A stretch of 64,000 bases of DNA, from the NCBI RefSeq assembly GCF_021412625.1, contig NZ_JAKCFI010000013.1:62001-126000 (forward strand), read 5' to 3'. A program made the position numbers and the translations under genes. The notes under the pieces are model-generated. The model searched no databases, had not been told where the DNA came from, and worked only from the letters and a program-made list of their open reading frames with translations. Source of the DNA: Myxococcus stipitatus (GTDB lineage Bacteria > Myxococcota > Myxococcia > Myxococcales > Myxococcaceae). This document shows positions 43,352-51,416 of this stretch, one piece after another; within the stretch, counting starts at the first letter, position 1, and the number at the start of each line of letters is the position of its first letter.

Positions 43352-45940
43352 TCACGGATTGAGCTTCCAGGGCACCGTCACGGCGGGCTGGAAGCAGTGG
43401 ACGTTGGCCTGGACGCCCACGCCCAGCTCCTGCACCACGCCCGCGCCGTGCCCCCTCGCCTGGCACCAACGGCTGACCTCCAGCTTGGAGTCGGTGGAGG
43501 CGAAGGCGCCGGCGTTGGATGCGGGGCCGAGCTGGTCCTTGGGCACGTCCTGGATGAGGCTGGCGTTGAAGCACGCGGCCCAGGGGCGGGAGGTCATCTC
43601 GAAGAGCTGTCCCGTCGTCCACCCCAGGCTGTTGCAGAAGCGGTGGACGGCGGCCTGGCAGTCGAAGCCCTGCGACACGCGCTCGTCGACGCACCCGGCA
43701 TGGAAGCGGCTCAGCTCCTCGAAGGTGACGCCCAGGCTCTCGTGCTGGATGGGGCCGCAGGCGACGCTCACGTCCGTGGCGGTGGCCGCGGAGAGCACTC
43801 CGAACAGGGAGATGGGCGGCCGGTTGCCGATGAGCTGTTGAATGGTCTGCCAGGTGTTGGTGCTGGTGGCGAGCGCGTCGCTGGCGCCTCGCTGCGCGCA
43901 GACGCGGTGCATGGACGACGCGCACGCCAGCGAACCCAGGGCCGCGTAGGTGTTGCACGCCGGCTGCTGCTGGCTCATGCCGAACTGGCCCGCGCTCGGC
44001 GTCTCCTGGATGGCCTGACTCCGGCAGTCGGCGCCGGGCGACGTCATGCAGATGCTGCGGGCCGAGCGGGCATGGGAGAAGAAGCGCACCTCGTCGATGG
44101 CGCCTCGGAACGAGCCCTCGCCGTTGGCCGGGCAGGTCTCCGTGTTCAGCAGGTTGCCCGCGCCAATGGCCAGCGCGCCGGTGCCCAGCCGGAAGCTCCC
44201 GGTCGCCACGGGCAGCGCGCGCCCGGTGGGCACGCCGTTGACGTATTCGCCGAACGCGCCCGTGACGCCGTCCCACGTATAGGCCAGGTGGGTCCACGCG
44301 CCCACGGGTAGCACGGGGCTTCGCCCCAGGCGCACGCGCTGGCCGTTGATGACGAACGACATCTGCACCCGGCTGTCGGACTCGTAGATGAGGTCGAGCG
44401 CGCCCGACTTCTGGAAGAGGTAGCGGTAGGGGTTCCCGGTGGTGCAGCCCTGGTGGATGGTGGCGTCCGGCTTCACGGCGAGCTGCACGGTGAAGCCCCG
44501 CGCGTAGCCGCCCACGCCGGGGAGGGTTCCGGAAGCATCCGAGAGCGTGACGTTGAGCGCGCCACCGCCGGGCAGCACCAGCGCCTTGCCCTTGCCGTGC
44601 GGCTCCCACAGCGAGCCGGAGGTGGACTGCGTCACCGCGTTGCCCGCGGAGATGGAGGCGTTGCCCGCGAGCGTGCCGGTGAAGAAGCGGCCCGACAGGT
44701 CCGGCGTTCGCGCGAGGTCGTACGCGCCCGCGCGGGTGACCAGCTCGTTCATGGGCAGGTAGAGGACGTGGAAGGGGTCCACCAGCTCGCCGATGTCCAC
44801 CTCGTTGTAGTCCGCCGTGTTGCTGCCGAAGAGCGCGAGCACGTCATGGGTCTTGGTGACGGGCAGGTAGTGCGCTTCGTTGCTGGAGCCGGCGGGGAAG
44901 TTCTGCTCCGGAGCCCGCTCCTGCTCGAAGTTCCACATGGGGCCCGAATAGAAGAGGTGTGCGATGTCGCCGCGGTCCGTGTTGATGGCGCCGTCGATGT
45001 GGTACGCGGTCCAGTTCGTGTCCGCGCCCATCAGGCTCACCGCCTCGCGGCGCGCGCCGTCCGTGTAGATGACGCCGGTGTACGTGACGTTGCGGCCCTC
45101 GTGGTCCACCCAGGCGTAGGCCCCCCGGACCAGCGCGCCGCTGGTCGTCTCGCCGAACAGCTCGCCCGTGGCCGCCTTCAGCTTCTGCCAGGACAGGGGG
45201 TAGCGCTTCACGCCCGAGGTCGTGTCCGAATACATCATCGACAGCGGGCGCGGCGTGCTCCAGCCCGCGGCCGCGCAGGGCGTGGGGTTGTACGAGTACA
45301 TCAGGTGGTCGATGGCGCCGTCGTTGGCGGGCCCGCCCTGGAAGATGAGCAGCCGGCCGTCGGACGTCATCGTCGGCTCGATGCCCCGGAGGCTCGCGCC
45401 CGTGACGGTGGTGAGGTACTCGAGGTTGCCGGTGGTGAACGACGAGATGTCCGCCTGCGCGGTGAAGGGCTGCGACACGCGCAGGTCCACCGAGCGACGA
45501 CGGAAGCGGTTGGGGCCGTTGAACATCTGCGAGTCGAAGAGATACGGCTGGTAGATGGCGAGCCCGCCGGACAGGAAATACGGCTGCGCCGCGTTGCCGA
45601 AACAGAACGCCAGCGCGTTCTCTCCGTTGCTCACCTGCGTGCTACGTCCCGGGGAGAACGCCGACGCGAAGCCCGGCCGCCCCTGGGCGTCGTAGGTCAC
45701 CGCCTCGGGGCGGAAGACCCGCGCCAGCCACGTCGTCGTCGTCGTCGCGTGGTCCTCCCGGACGTTGCCGACGAACACGCGCCCGTCGAGTGTCGACGAG
45801 TGGCCGTTCGCGCCGAACGGCGTCGAGACGCGGGTGTTCACCAGGGACGGTCTCTGCGCGCCCACGGCGAGCGAGGAGCACAACAGCGCGAGCAGCGGGA
45901 CGGCCGCGAGGACCCGCGGACCGTGGCGTCGAGGGGACAT
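43352..45940 (-). CDS. Secreted LamG-domain protein with Cys-rich C-terminus
   Basis: An 862-residue protein with signal peptide MSPRRHGPRVLAAVPLLALL...VGA. Residues ~30-390 contain beta-rich repeats with DGRLLIFQGGPANDGAIDHL and similar motifs, possibly a propeller. Residues ~480-640 are a LamG/concanavalin-like jellyroll: GGYARGFTVQLAVKPD, AWTHLAYTWDGVTGAFGEYV, NGVPTGRALPVATGSF and FRGAIDEVRFFSHARSA. The C-terminal ~200 residues have many Cys and Trp (CNTYAALGSLACASSMHRVC, FCNSLGWTTGQLFEM), recurrent in myxobacterial secreted proteins. It is probably a carbohydrate- or protein-binding surface factor. It precedes the AAA operon on the same strand with an 87-base gap, but function and character differ, so co-transcription is not assumed. 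Confidence 0.82.
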   Translation of the reverse strand: MSPRRHGPRVLAAVPLLALLCSSLAVGAQRPSLVNTRVSTPFGANGHSSTLDGRVFVGNVREDHATTTTTWLARVFRPEAVTYDAQGRPGFASAFSPGRSTQVSNGENALAFCFGNAAQPYFLSGGLAIYQPYLFDSQMFNGPNRFRRRSVDLRVSQPFTAQADISSFTTGNLEYLTTVTGASLRGIEPTMTSDGRLLIFQGGPANDGAIDHLMYSYNPTPCAAAGWSTPRPLSMMYSDTTSGVKRYPLSWQKLKAATGELFGETTSGALVRGAYAWVDHEGRNVTYTGVIYTDGARREAVSLMGADTNWTAYHIDGAINTDRGDIAHLFYSGPMWNFEQERAPEQNFPAGSSNEAHYLPVTKTHDVLALFGSNTADYNEVDIGELVDPFHVLYLPMNELVTRAGAYDLARTPDLSGRFFTGTLAGNASISAGNAVTQSTSGSLWEPHGKGKALVLPGGGALNVTLSDASGTLPGVGGYARGFTVQLAVKPDATIHQGCTTGNPYRYLFQKSGALDLIYESDSRVQMSFVINGQRVRLGRSPVLPVGAWTHLAYTWDGVTGAFGEYVNGVPTGRALPVATGSFRLGTGALAIGAGNLLNTETCPANGEGSFRGAIDEVRFFSHARSARSICMTSPGADCRSQAIQETPSAGQFGMSQQQPACNTYAALGSLACASSMHRVCAQRGASDALATSTNTWQTIQQLIGNRPPISLFGVLSAATATDVSVACGPIQHESLGVTFEELSRFHAGCVDERVSQGFDCQAAVHRFCNSLGWTTGQLFEMTSRPWAACFNASLIQDVPKDQLGPASNAGAFASTDSKLEVSRWCQARGHGAGVVQELGVGVQANVHCFQPAVTVPWKLNP

Positions 45941-46068
45941 GGAGACTCCAGAGGGTGGAGCGTGTTATTCTCGTTAATCTCGAATGACCTGACGAGGTAT
46001 GGAGATGTGTCGGCGCACCGTGTCCGCGCTGGAAAGTTGCGGGGCGGTGGTGCCTTCGCGGGGGTGCG

Positions 46069-46097
46069 TTGACAACACGGAGGCTGTCGGGCACCGT
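46069..46097 (+). promoter_or_regulatory. Sigma-70-like promoter of the sulfate operon leader
   Basis: A perfect TTGACA at 46069-46074, a 17-base spacer, and CACCGT at 46092-46097 carrying the critical A and final T of a -10 box. Such a consensus -35 is rare in this GC-rich sequence. The predicted start is about A46104, 5 bases before the ATG of the poly-Cys leader ORF, so the leader would be almost leaderless. Confidence 0.55.
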
Positions 46098-46108
46098 GCC
46101 TGGACTTC

Positions 46109-46183
46109 ATGACGCTCCGGACCCCCATCGCTTGTTGCTGCTGTCGCGCACCTGCGGTGGGCGCCTGTCCGCCAGTGGCCTGA
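46109..46183 (+). CDS. Poly-cysteine leader peptide (candidate Cys attenuator)
   Basis: A 24-residue ORF, ATG ... TGA, lying 114 bases upstream of the porin that starts a sulfate uptake operon. Codons 9-12 (46133-46144) are four consecutive Cys codons TGT TGC TGC TGT and codon 20 is also Cys; the peptide begins MTLRTPIACCCC. Five Cys in 24 codons, with a run of four, is far above chance for this genome. Established knowledge: amino-acid leader peptides rich in the regulated residue act by ribosome-stalling attenuation, and leaderless poly-Cys ORFs control cysteine/sulfate genes in mycobacteria. No Shine-Dalgarno is seen, consistent with a near-leaderless start. It is inferred to sense charged tRNA-Cys and so cysteine supply. 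Confidence 0.7.
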   Translation: MTLRTPIACCCCRAPAVGACPPVA

Positions 46184-46208
46184 GGGTCCCTGGTCGAGCC
46201 GGTCTGAA

Positions 46209-46237
46209 GAGCCCACTGCCCGCGAGGAAGTGGGCTC
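46209..46237 (+). terminator. Attenuator hairpin between leader peptide and porin
   Basis: A perfect 9-bp stem GAGCCCACT / AGTGGGCTC with an 11-base loop, followed by CTGGCTTTCTGG. A competing pairing is available: GTGGGC at 46157-46162, just downstream of the Cys codon run and inside the leader ORF, can pair with GCCCAC at 46211-46216 and so disrupt the stem. A ribosome stalled on Cys codons would leave GTGGGC free; a ribosome reaching the stop would cover it. The U-tract is weak, so Rho dependence or occlusion of the next ribosome site is also possible. Confidence 0.6.
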
Positions 46238-46297
46238 CTGGCTTTCTGGCTCCCGCGTGCCCCTTCCACCGCGACCCTCCCACCGTCGAGGTTCCGC

Positions 46298-47602
46298 ATG
46301 GAAGTCTTTGTTGGTCGCAGTCTCGTCCCCCTCGTCACCGCCGCGGCGCTGCTGGTCGCGCCGCTCGCGCGTGCCCAGTCGACGCCGACACCTCCGGCCC
46401 CCACACCCGCGCCTGCTTCCGGCGTCGAGGTCAAGGCCTCACCCGAGGGGTTCGTCCTCTCGTCCGCGGACAAGGCGTTCCTGCTCAAGCTCAGGGGCTA
46501 CATCCAGCTGGATGGGCGCTTCTTCGAGAGCAAGGCGGACCGCCCCGGCTCCACCACGCTCCTCATCCGCCGCGCGCGTCCCCTGTTGGAGGGCACGCTC
46601 TACAGCGTCTTCGACTTCCGCCTGCTGGTGGACTTCGCGGCCAACGCGCCGCCGCTGTGGGATGCGTACGTGGAGTACCGCCCCCGCAAGGAGGTCCGGG
46701 TCCGGGCCGGCAAGTTCCGCCCGCCGGTGGGGTTGGAGCGCAACCAGTCCGGCATCAACACCCTCTTCATCGAGCGCGCCCTGCCCACGGACCTGGTGCC
46801 CAACCGCGACCTGGGGGTGATGGTCCACGGTGAGCTGGGTGGGGGCGTGCTCACCTACGCGGTGGGCGCCTTCAATGGCACGGCGGACGGGGCCAGCGCG
46901 GACACCAACCTGGACGACAGCTTCGACCTGGCCGCGCGCCTCTTCACCCATCCGTTCCGGGCGACGGGCGTCAAGTCGCTCGCGGGGTTGGGGCTGGGCG
47001 TCGCGGCGTCGCATGGCCAGCAGTTCGGCTCGGCCTCCACCACGGGCGAGGCGCCGCTGCGCACCATGGGGCAGCAGACGTTCTTCATCTTCCGCACCGG
47101 CGCCAGCGTAGCGGAGACGGTGGTCGCCCATGGCGAGCACACCCGCTTCTCCCCCCAGGGCTATCTCTACGCGGGGCCGGTGGGGGCCATGGCCGAGTAC
47201 GTCACGTCCTCGCAGGAGGTCAACCTGGGGACGCAGCACGCGCGGCTGCGCTTCGAGTCGTGGCAGGCCAGCGCGTCCTATGTCCTCTTCGGAGGCAAGG
47301 CGTCCTATGAGGGCGTGAAGCCCACCGACCCCTTCGGCGGCGAGGGCAGCGGCTGGGGCGCGGTCGAGGTGGGCGCGCGCTACGCGGGGCTGGACGTGGA
47401 CCCGGACGCGTTCCCCATCTACGCGGACCCGACGCGCTCGGCGCGCAAGGCGCGGGGGTGGGGCGCCGTCGCCAACTGGTACCTCAACGGCAACATCCGG
47501 GTGGCCACCACGTACGACCACACCTCGTTCACCGGCGGCGCGGTGGACGGAGACCGCATCCCCGAGTCCGTCTTCATGTCCCGCTTCCAGGTGAGCTGGT
47601 GA
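46298..47602 (+). CDS. OprP/OprO-type outer membrane porin of the sulfate operon
   Basis: A 434-residue beta-barrel protein with a signal peptide ending PLARA. Characteristic OprP features are KLRGYIQLDGRFFESKADRP, FLLRRARP-like LLIRRARPLLEGTLYSVFDF, DAYVEYRPRKEVRVRAGKFR and PPVGLERNQSGINTLFIERA, with a terminal strand ending VFMSRFQVSW (aromatic C-terminus). The family is known for phosphate/polyphosphate selectivity, but this gene lies directly before sbp-cysTWA, with 11 bases to the sbp ATG, so here it most likely passes sulfate. GAGG sits 7 bases before the ATG. Confidence 0.88.
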   Translation: MEVFVGRSLVPLVTAAALLVAPLARAQSTPTPPAPTPAPASGVEVKASPEGFVLSSADKAFLLKLRGYIQLDGRFFESKADRPGSTTLLIRRARPLLEGTLYSVFDFRLLVDFAANAPPLWDAYVEYRPRKEVRVRAGKFRPPVGLERNQSGINTLFIERALPTDLVPNRDLGVMVHGELGGGVLTYAVGAFNGTADGASADTNLDDSFDLAARLFTHPFRATGVKSLAGLGLGVAASHGQQFGSASTTGEAPLRTMGQQTFFIFRTGASVAETVVAHGEHTRFSPQGYLYAGPVGAMAEYVTSSQEVNLGTQHARLRFESWQASASYVLFGGKASYEGVKPTDPFGGEGSGWGAVEVGARYAGLDVDPDAFPIYADPTRSARKARGWGAVANWYLNGNIRVATTYDHTSFTGGAVDGDRIPESVFMSRFQVSW

Positions 47603-47613
47603 AAGGCCCCGCC

Positions 47614-48636
47614 ATGCGCTTCCGAGTCTGGTTCTCCCTGCTCGCCGTGCTGTCGCTGTCGGGTTGCTCGAAATCTCCGGGTGACGCCGCGGCCCCCGTC
47701 ACGCTGCTCAACGTCTCGTACGACCCCACGCGGGAGTTGTACGAGGACTTCAACGCCGCCTTCGCGAAGCACTGGGAGGCGACCACCGGCAAGAAGGTCT
47801 CCATCCGCCAGTCCCACGGTGGCTCCGGCAAGCAGGCGCGGGCCGTCATCGACGGGCTGGAGGCGGACGTCGTCACGCTGGCGCTCGCCTACGACGTGGA
47901 CATGCTCCACGACAAGGCGAAGCTCATCCCGGAGGACTGGCAGCGGCGGCTGGAGCAGAACAGCGCGCCCTACACCTCCACCATCGTGTTCGTGGTGCGC
48001 AAGGGCAACCCCAAGGGCATCCGCGACTGGGACGACCTGGTGCGCGAGGGCGTGTCCGTCATCACCCCCAACCCGAAGACGTCGGGCGGGGCGCGGTGGA
48101 ACTACCTGGCGGCCTGGGGCCACGCGCTGCGCAAGCCGGGCGGCACGGAGGCCACTGCCCGGACCTACGTGGAGCAGCTGTTCCGCAACGTGCCGGTGCT
48201 CGACTCGGGGGCGCGGGGCGCCACCACCACCTTCGCGGAGCGCGGACTGGGGGACGTGCTCCTCGCCTGGGAGAACGAGGCCTTCCTGTTGACGGACGAG
48301 GTGGGGCGCGAGCGCTTCGAGATCGTCGTCCCGTCGGAGAGCATCCTCGCGGAGCCCCCCGTCGCGGTGGTGGACCACAACGTGGACAAGCGCGGCACGC
48401 GCGCGGTGGCGGAGGCCTATCTGCGCTACCTGTACTCGGACGAGGGCCAGCAGCTCGTGGCCCGGCACCACTATCGCCCGCGCTCGGCCGCCGTCGCCCA
48501 GCGGTATGGCGCCCGGTTCGCGCAGGTGAAGCTGTTCACCATCGACGAGGTGTTCGGCGGCTGGCGCAAGGCGCAGGCGGCCCACTTCGACGACGGGGGT
48601 GTCTTCGACCGCATCTACGTCCCGCAGGCCCGCTGA
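47614..48636 (+). CDS. sbp: Sulfate/thiosulfate-binding protein
   Basis: A 340-residue periplasmic binding protein starting MRFRVWFSLLAVLSLSGCSK, a lipoprotein signal (LSGC). Sulfate-binding landmarks are NVSYDPTRELYEDFNAAFAK, SHGGSGKQARAVIDGLEADV, TLALAYDVD, ITPNPKTSGGARWNYLAAWG and ENEAFLL. These match Sbp/CysP of the SulT family; specificity between sulfate and thiosulfate cannot be told. An AAAGG ribosome site sits 7 bases upstream of the chosen ATG; a GTG overlapping the porin stop is the alternative start. Being lipid-anchored is unusual for enteric Sbp but common elsewhere. Confidence 0.93.
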   Translation: MRFRVWFSLLAVLSLSGCSKSPGDAAAPVTLLNVSYDPTRELYEDFNAAFAKHWEATTGKKVSIRQSHGGSGKQARAVIDGLEADVVTLALAYDVDMLHDKAKLIPEDWQRRLEQNSAPYTSTIVFVVRKGNPKGIRDWDDLVREGVSVITPNPKTSGGARWNYLAAWGHALRKPGGTEATARTYVEQLFRNVPVLDSGARGATTTFAERGLGDVLLAWENEAFLLTDEVGRERFEIVVPSESILAEPPVAVVDHNVDKRGTRAVAEAYLRYLYSDEGQQLVARHHYRPRSAAVAQRYGARFAQVKLFTIDEVFGGWRKAQAAHFDDGGVFDRIYVPQAR

Positions 48637-48643
48637 GGCGCGC

Positions 48644-49480
48644 ATGGCCACGTCGCACCGCGTCCTGCCCGGCTTCCGCCTGTCCCTGGGGTTCACCTGG
48701 GCCTATGTGGGGCTGCTCGTCCTCATCCCGTTGTCGAGCCTGGTGCTGAAGACGGTGTCCCTGTCCTGGGGCCAGTTCTGGGACACGGTGACGGCGCCGC
48801 GCGCGCTCGCCGCGTACCAGCTCAGCTTCCTGGCGTCCTTCGCGGCGGCGCTCGTCAACGTCGTGTTCGGGCTGCTGGTGGCCTGGGTGCTGGTGCGCTA
48901 CCGGTTCCCGGGCCGGTCGCTCGTGGAGGCGTTGGTGGACCTGCCCTTCGCGCTGCCCACGGCGGTGGCGGGGCTGACGCTGACGACGCTGTTCTCCGCG
49001 CGGGGCTGGTACGGCCAGCACCTGGAGGCGCTGGGGCTCAGGGTGGCCTACAGCGGGCTGGGCGTGGCGGTGGCGCTCACGTTCATCGGGTTGCCCTTCG
49101 TGGTGCGCACGGTGCAGCCGGTGCTGGAGGCCATCGACGCGGACGTGGAGGAGGCCGCGGCGACGCTGGGGGCGACTCCGTGGCAGACCTTCACCCGGGT
49201 GCTGTTCCCCGCGGTGCTGCCCGCGCTGCTCAGCGGCTTCACGCTGGCGTTCGCCCGGGCGCTGGGGGAGTACGGCTCCGTCGTCTTCATCTCCGGCAAC
49301 ATGCCCATGCGCACGGAGATCGTCCCGCTGCTCATCGTCACGAAGCTGGAGCAGTACGACTACGCCGGGGCGACGGCCATCGCCGTGGTGATGTTGCTGG
49401 CGTCGTTCCTGTTGCTGCTCGCCGTCAACCTGCTCCAACGCTGGAGCCAGCGCCGGCTGGAGAGCCGGCCGGGGACCTGA
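48644..49480 (+). CDS. cysT: Sulfate ABC transporter permease CysT (CysU)
   Basis: A 278-residue inner-membrane permease with six predicted helices (for example TWAYVGLLVLIPLSSLVLKT, LNVV-type ALVNVVFGLLVAWVLV). The transmembrane coupling loop EAAATLGATPWQTFTRVLFP is the EAA motif docking to CysA, and the segment GEYGSVVFISGN is typical of CysT. It forms a heterodimer with CysW. The start is 7 bases after the sbp stop. Confidence 0.94.
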   Translation: MATSHRVLPGFRLSLGFTWAYVGLLVLIPLSSLVLKTVSLSWGQFWDTVTAPRALAAYQLSFLASFAAALVNVVFGLLVAWVLVRYRFPGRSLVEALVDLPFALPTAVAGLTLTTLFSARGWYGQHLEALGLRVAYSGLGVAVALTFIGLPFVVRTVQPVLEAIDADVEEAAATLGATPWQTFTRVLFPAVLPALLSGFTLAFARALGEYGSVVFISGNMPMRTEIVPLLIVTKLEQYDYAGATAIAVVMLLASFLLLLAVNLLQRWSQRRLESRPGT

Positions 49481-49485
49481 GGCGC

Positions 49486-50337
49486 ATGTTCGCACCCTCG
49501 ACACTCATGGCGCGGCGACAGTCGCGGGCCCTGGGCGGCTCGGCCGTCATCCGCTGGACGCTCATCGCGGTGGCGCTGCTGTTCCTGGGCGTCTTCCTGT
49601 TCGTGCCGCTCGTCGCCGTCTTCGGCTTCGCCTTCCAGAAGGGCCACGAGGCGTACCTGGCCGCCATCACCCACCCGGAGGCGCGCTCGGCCATCCTGCT
49701 GACGTTGACGGCCGCGGCCGTGGCCGTGCCGCTCAACCTGGTGTTCGGGGTGGCCGCGGCGTGGCTCCTGTCCCGCTTCCGCTTCCGGGGGCGGGCGCTG
49801 CTGCTGACCCTCATCGACCTGCCGTTCAGCGTGTCGCCGGTCATCGCCGGCCTCATCTTCGTGCTGCTCTTCGGGCGGCAGGGCTGGCTGGGACCGTGGC
49901 TGGCGCAGAGGGATTGGCACGTCATCTTCGCGGTGCCCGGCATCGTCCTGGCCACGGTGTTCATCACCCTGCCGTTCGTCGCGCGCGAGGTGCTGCCGGT
50001 GATGCAGGCGCAGGGCAGCGACGAGGAGGAGGCGGCGCTGACGCTGGGCGCGGGAGGCTGGCGCACCTTCCTGCGCGTGACGCTGCCGAAGGTGAAGTGG
50101 GGCGTGCTCTACGGCGTCATCCTCTGCAACGCGCGGGCGATGGGGGAGTTCGGCGCGGTGTCCGTGGTGTCCGGCCACGTGCGGGGCGTCACCACCACGC
50201 TGCCGCTGCACGCGGAGATTCTCTACAACGAATACGACTTCACGGGCGCGTTCGCGGTGGCGTCGCTGCTCACGCTGCTCGCGCTCGTGACGTTGGTGCT
50301 GAAGAAGTACGTGGAGTGGAGGAGCGAGGTCGCATGA
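49486..50337 (+). CDS. cysW: Sulfate ABC transporter permease CysW
   Basis: A 283-residue permease (start ATG 49486; ATG at 49507 also possible). Helices include WTLIAVALLFLGVFLFVPLV and GIVLATVFITLPFVAREV; the EAA loop is EEAALTLGAGGWRTFLRVTL and the CysW-type GEFGAVSVVSGHVRG follows. It ends at the ATGA overlap with cysA. It is the second half of the sulfate channel. Confidence 0.94.
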   Translation: MFAPSTLMARRQSRALGGSAVIRWTLIAVALLFLGVFLFVPLVAVFGFAFQKGHEAYLAAITHPEARSAILLTLTAAAVAVPLNLVFGVAAAWLLSRFRFRGRALLLTLIDLPFSVSPVIAGLIFVLLFGRQGWLGPWLAQRDWHVIFAVPGIVLATVFITLPFVAREVLPVMQAQGSDEEEAALTLGAGGWRTFLRVTLPKVKWGVLYGVILCNARAMGEFGAVSVVSGHVRGVTTTLPLHAEILYNEYDFTGAFAVASLLTLLALVTLVLKKYVEWRSEVA

Positions 50338-51401
50338 GCATCGTCGTCGAGCAGGTCACCCGGCGGTTCACCTCCGGCGGCAGTCCGGCCGTCGCGGACG
50401 TCTCGTTCCAGGCGCCGGCTGGCGCCATCACCTCGCTGCTGGGGCCCTCGGGCGCGGGCAAGTCGACGTTGCTGCGGCTCATCGCGGGCCTGGAGTCCCC
50501 CGACAGCGGTCGCGTGCGCATCGACGGCGTGGACTGTACCCGGCAGCCGGTCCAGCAGCGGGGCGTGGGGGTCGTCTTCCAGAGCTACGCGCTGTTCCGC
50601 CAAATGACGGTGCGACAGAACATCGCCTTCGGACTGGACGTGCGGCGCCTGCCCCGGGACGAGACGCGGGCCCGGGTGGAGGAGATGCTGCGCCTGGTCC
50701 AATTGGAGGCGCTCGGCGACCGCTATCCGGGGCAGCTGTCGGGCGGGCAGCGGCAGCGCGTGGCCTTCGCGAGGGCGCTGGCCATCTCTCCGCGCGTGCT
50801 GCTCCTGGACGAGCCCTTCGGCGCGCTCGACACGCGCGTGCGCGAGGAGCTTCGCGAGTGGCTGCACGCGCTGCACTCGCGCACGGGCCTCACCACGCTG
50901 CTGGTGACGCACGACCAGCAGGAGGCGCTCGAAATCTCCCAGCACGTGGTGGTGATGAGCGAGGGGAGGGTGGTGCAGGCCGGCTCTCCCGAGGACATCT
51001 ACAACCACCCCGCGTCGCCCTTCGTCGCCTCGTTCATCGGAGGGGCGAGCGTCCTGCGCGGGCGCGTCCAGTCCGGCAAGGCGGAGCTGGGCTCGCTGGC
51101 CCTGGCCGTGCCCGCCGCCGCGCGCGAGGGCGAGGCGGTGCACGCCTTCGTGCGCCCGCATGACATCAAGCTCGCGCGGCCCGGAGAGGCCCCTCCCGGA
51201 CCGCGCCCCGTCACCGGCCGCGTGGCGCGGCTCAAGGTGGTGGGCGGCTTCGTCAAGGTGCTGCTCGAGCTGCCCTCCGGGGACGAGGTCACCGTGCAGG
51301 TGCCTCGCTCGGAGTTCGCCGCGCTCGGCCTCACCGAGGGCGACGCGGTGCGCGCCGACGTCCTCTCCGCGTCCGTCTTCGTGGGGGATTACGCCATCTG
51401 A
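50334..51401 (+). CDS. cysA: Sulfate ABC transporter ATP-binding protein CysA
   Basis: A 355-residue ATPase that powers sulfate import. Walker A is LLGPSGAGKSTLLRL (about 35), Q-loop VVFQSYALF, signature LSGGQRQRVAFARAL (about 134), Walker B VLLLDEPFGALDTR and switch His in LLVTHDQQEA. The C-terminal ~120 residues are a TOBE-like domain (AFVRPHDIKLARPGEAPPGP, VARLKVVGGFVKVLLEL) that in CysA can bind regulators. ATGA overlap with cysW shows coupling. It is the last gene of the operon; 15 bases separate it from the convergent next gene. Confidence 0.95.
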   Translation: MSIVVEQVTRRFTSGGSPAVADVSFQAPAGAITSLLGPSGAGKSTLLRLIAGLESPDSGRVRIDGVDCTRQPVQQRGVGVVFQSYALFRQMTVRQNIAFGLDVRRLPRDETRARVEEMLRLVQLEALGDRYPGQLSGGQRQRVAFARALAISPRVLLLDEPFGALDTRVREELREWLHALHSRTGLTTLLVTHDQQEALEISQHVVVMSEGRVVQAGSPEDIYNHPASPFVASFIGGASVLRGRVQSGKAELGSLALAVPAAAREGEAVHAFVRPHDIKLARPGEAPPGPRPVTGRVARLKVVGGFVKVLLELPSGDEVTVQVPRSEFAALGLTEGDAVRADVLSASVFVGDYAI

Positions 51402-51416
51402 CGCGCCCGGCTGGCT

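Noticed and set aside
46069..46833. 254-codon plus-strand frame overlapping the poly-Cys leader and the porin start
   Set aside because: A different frame from both; its sequence loses natural character inside the porin gene.
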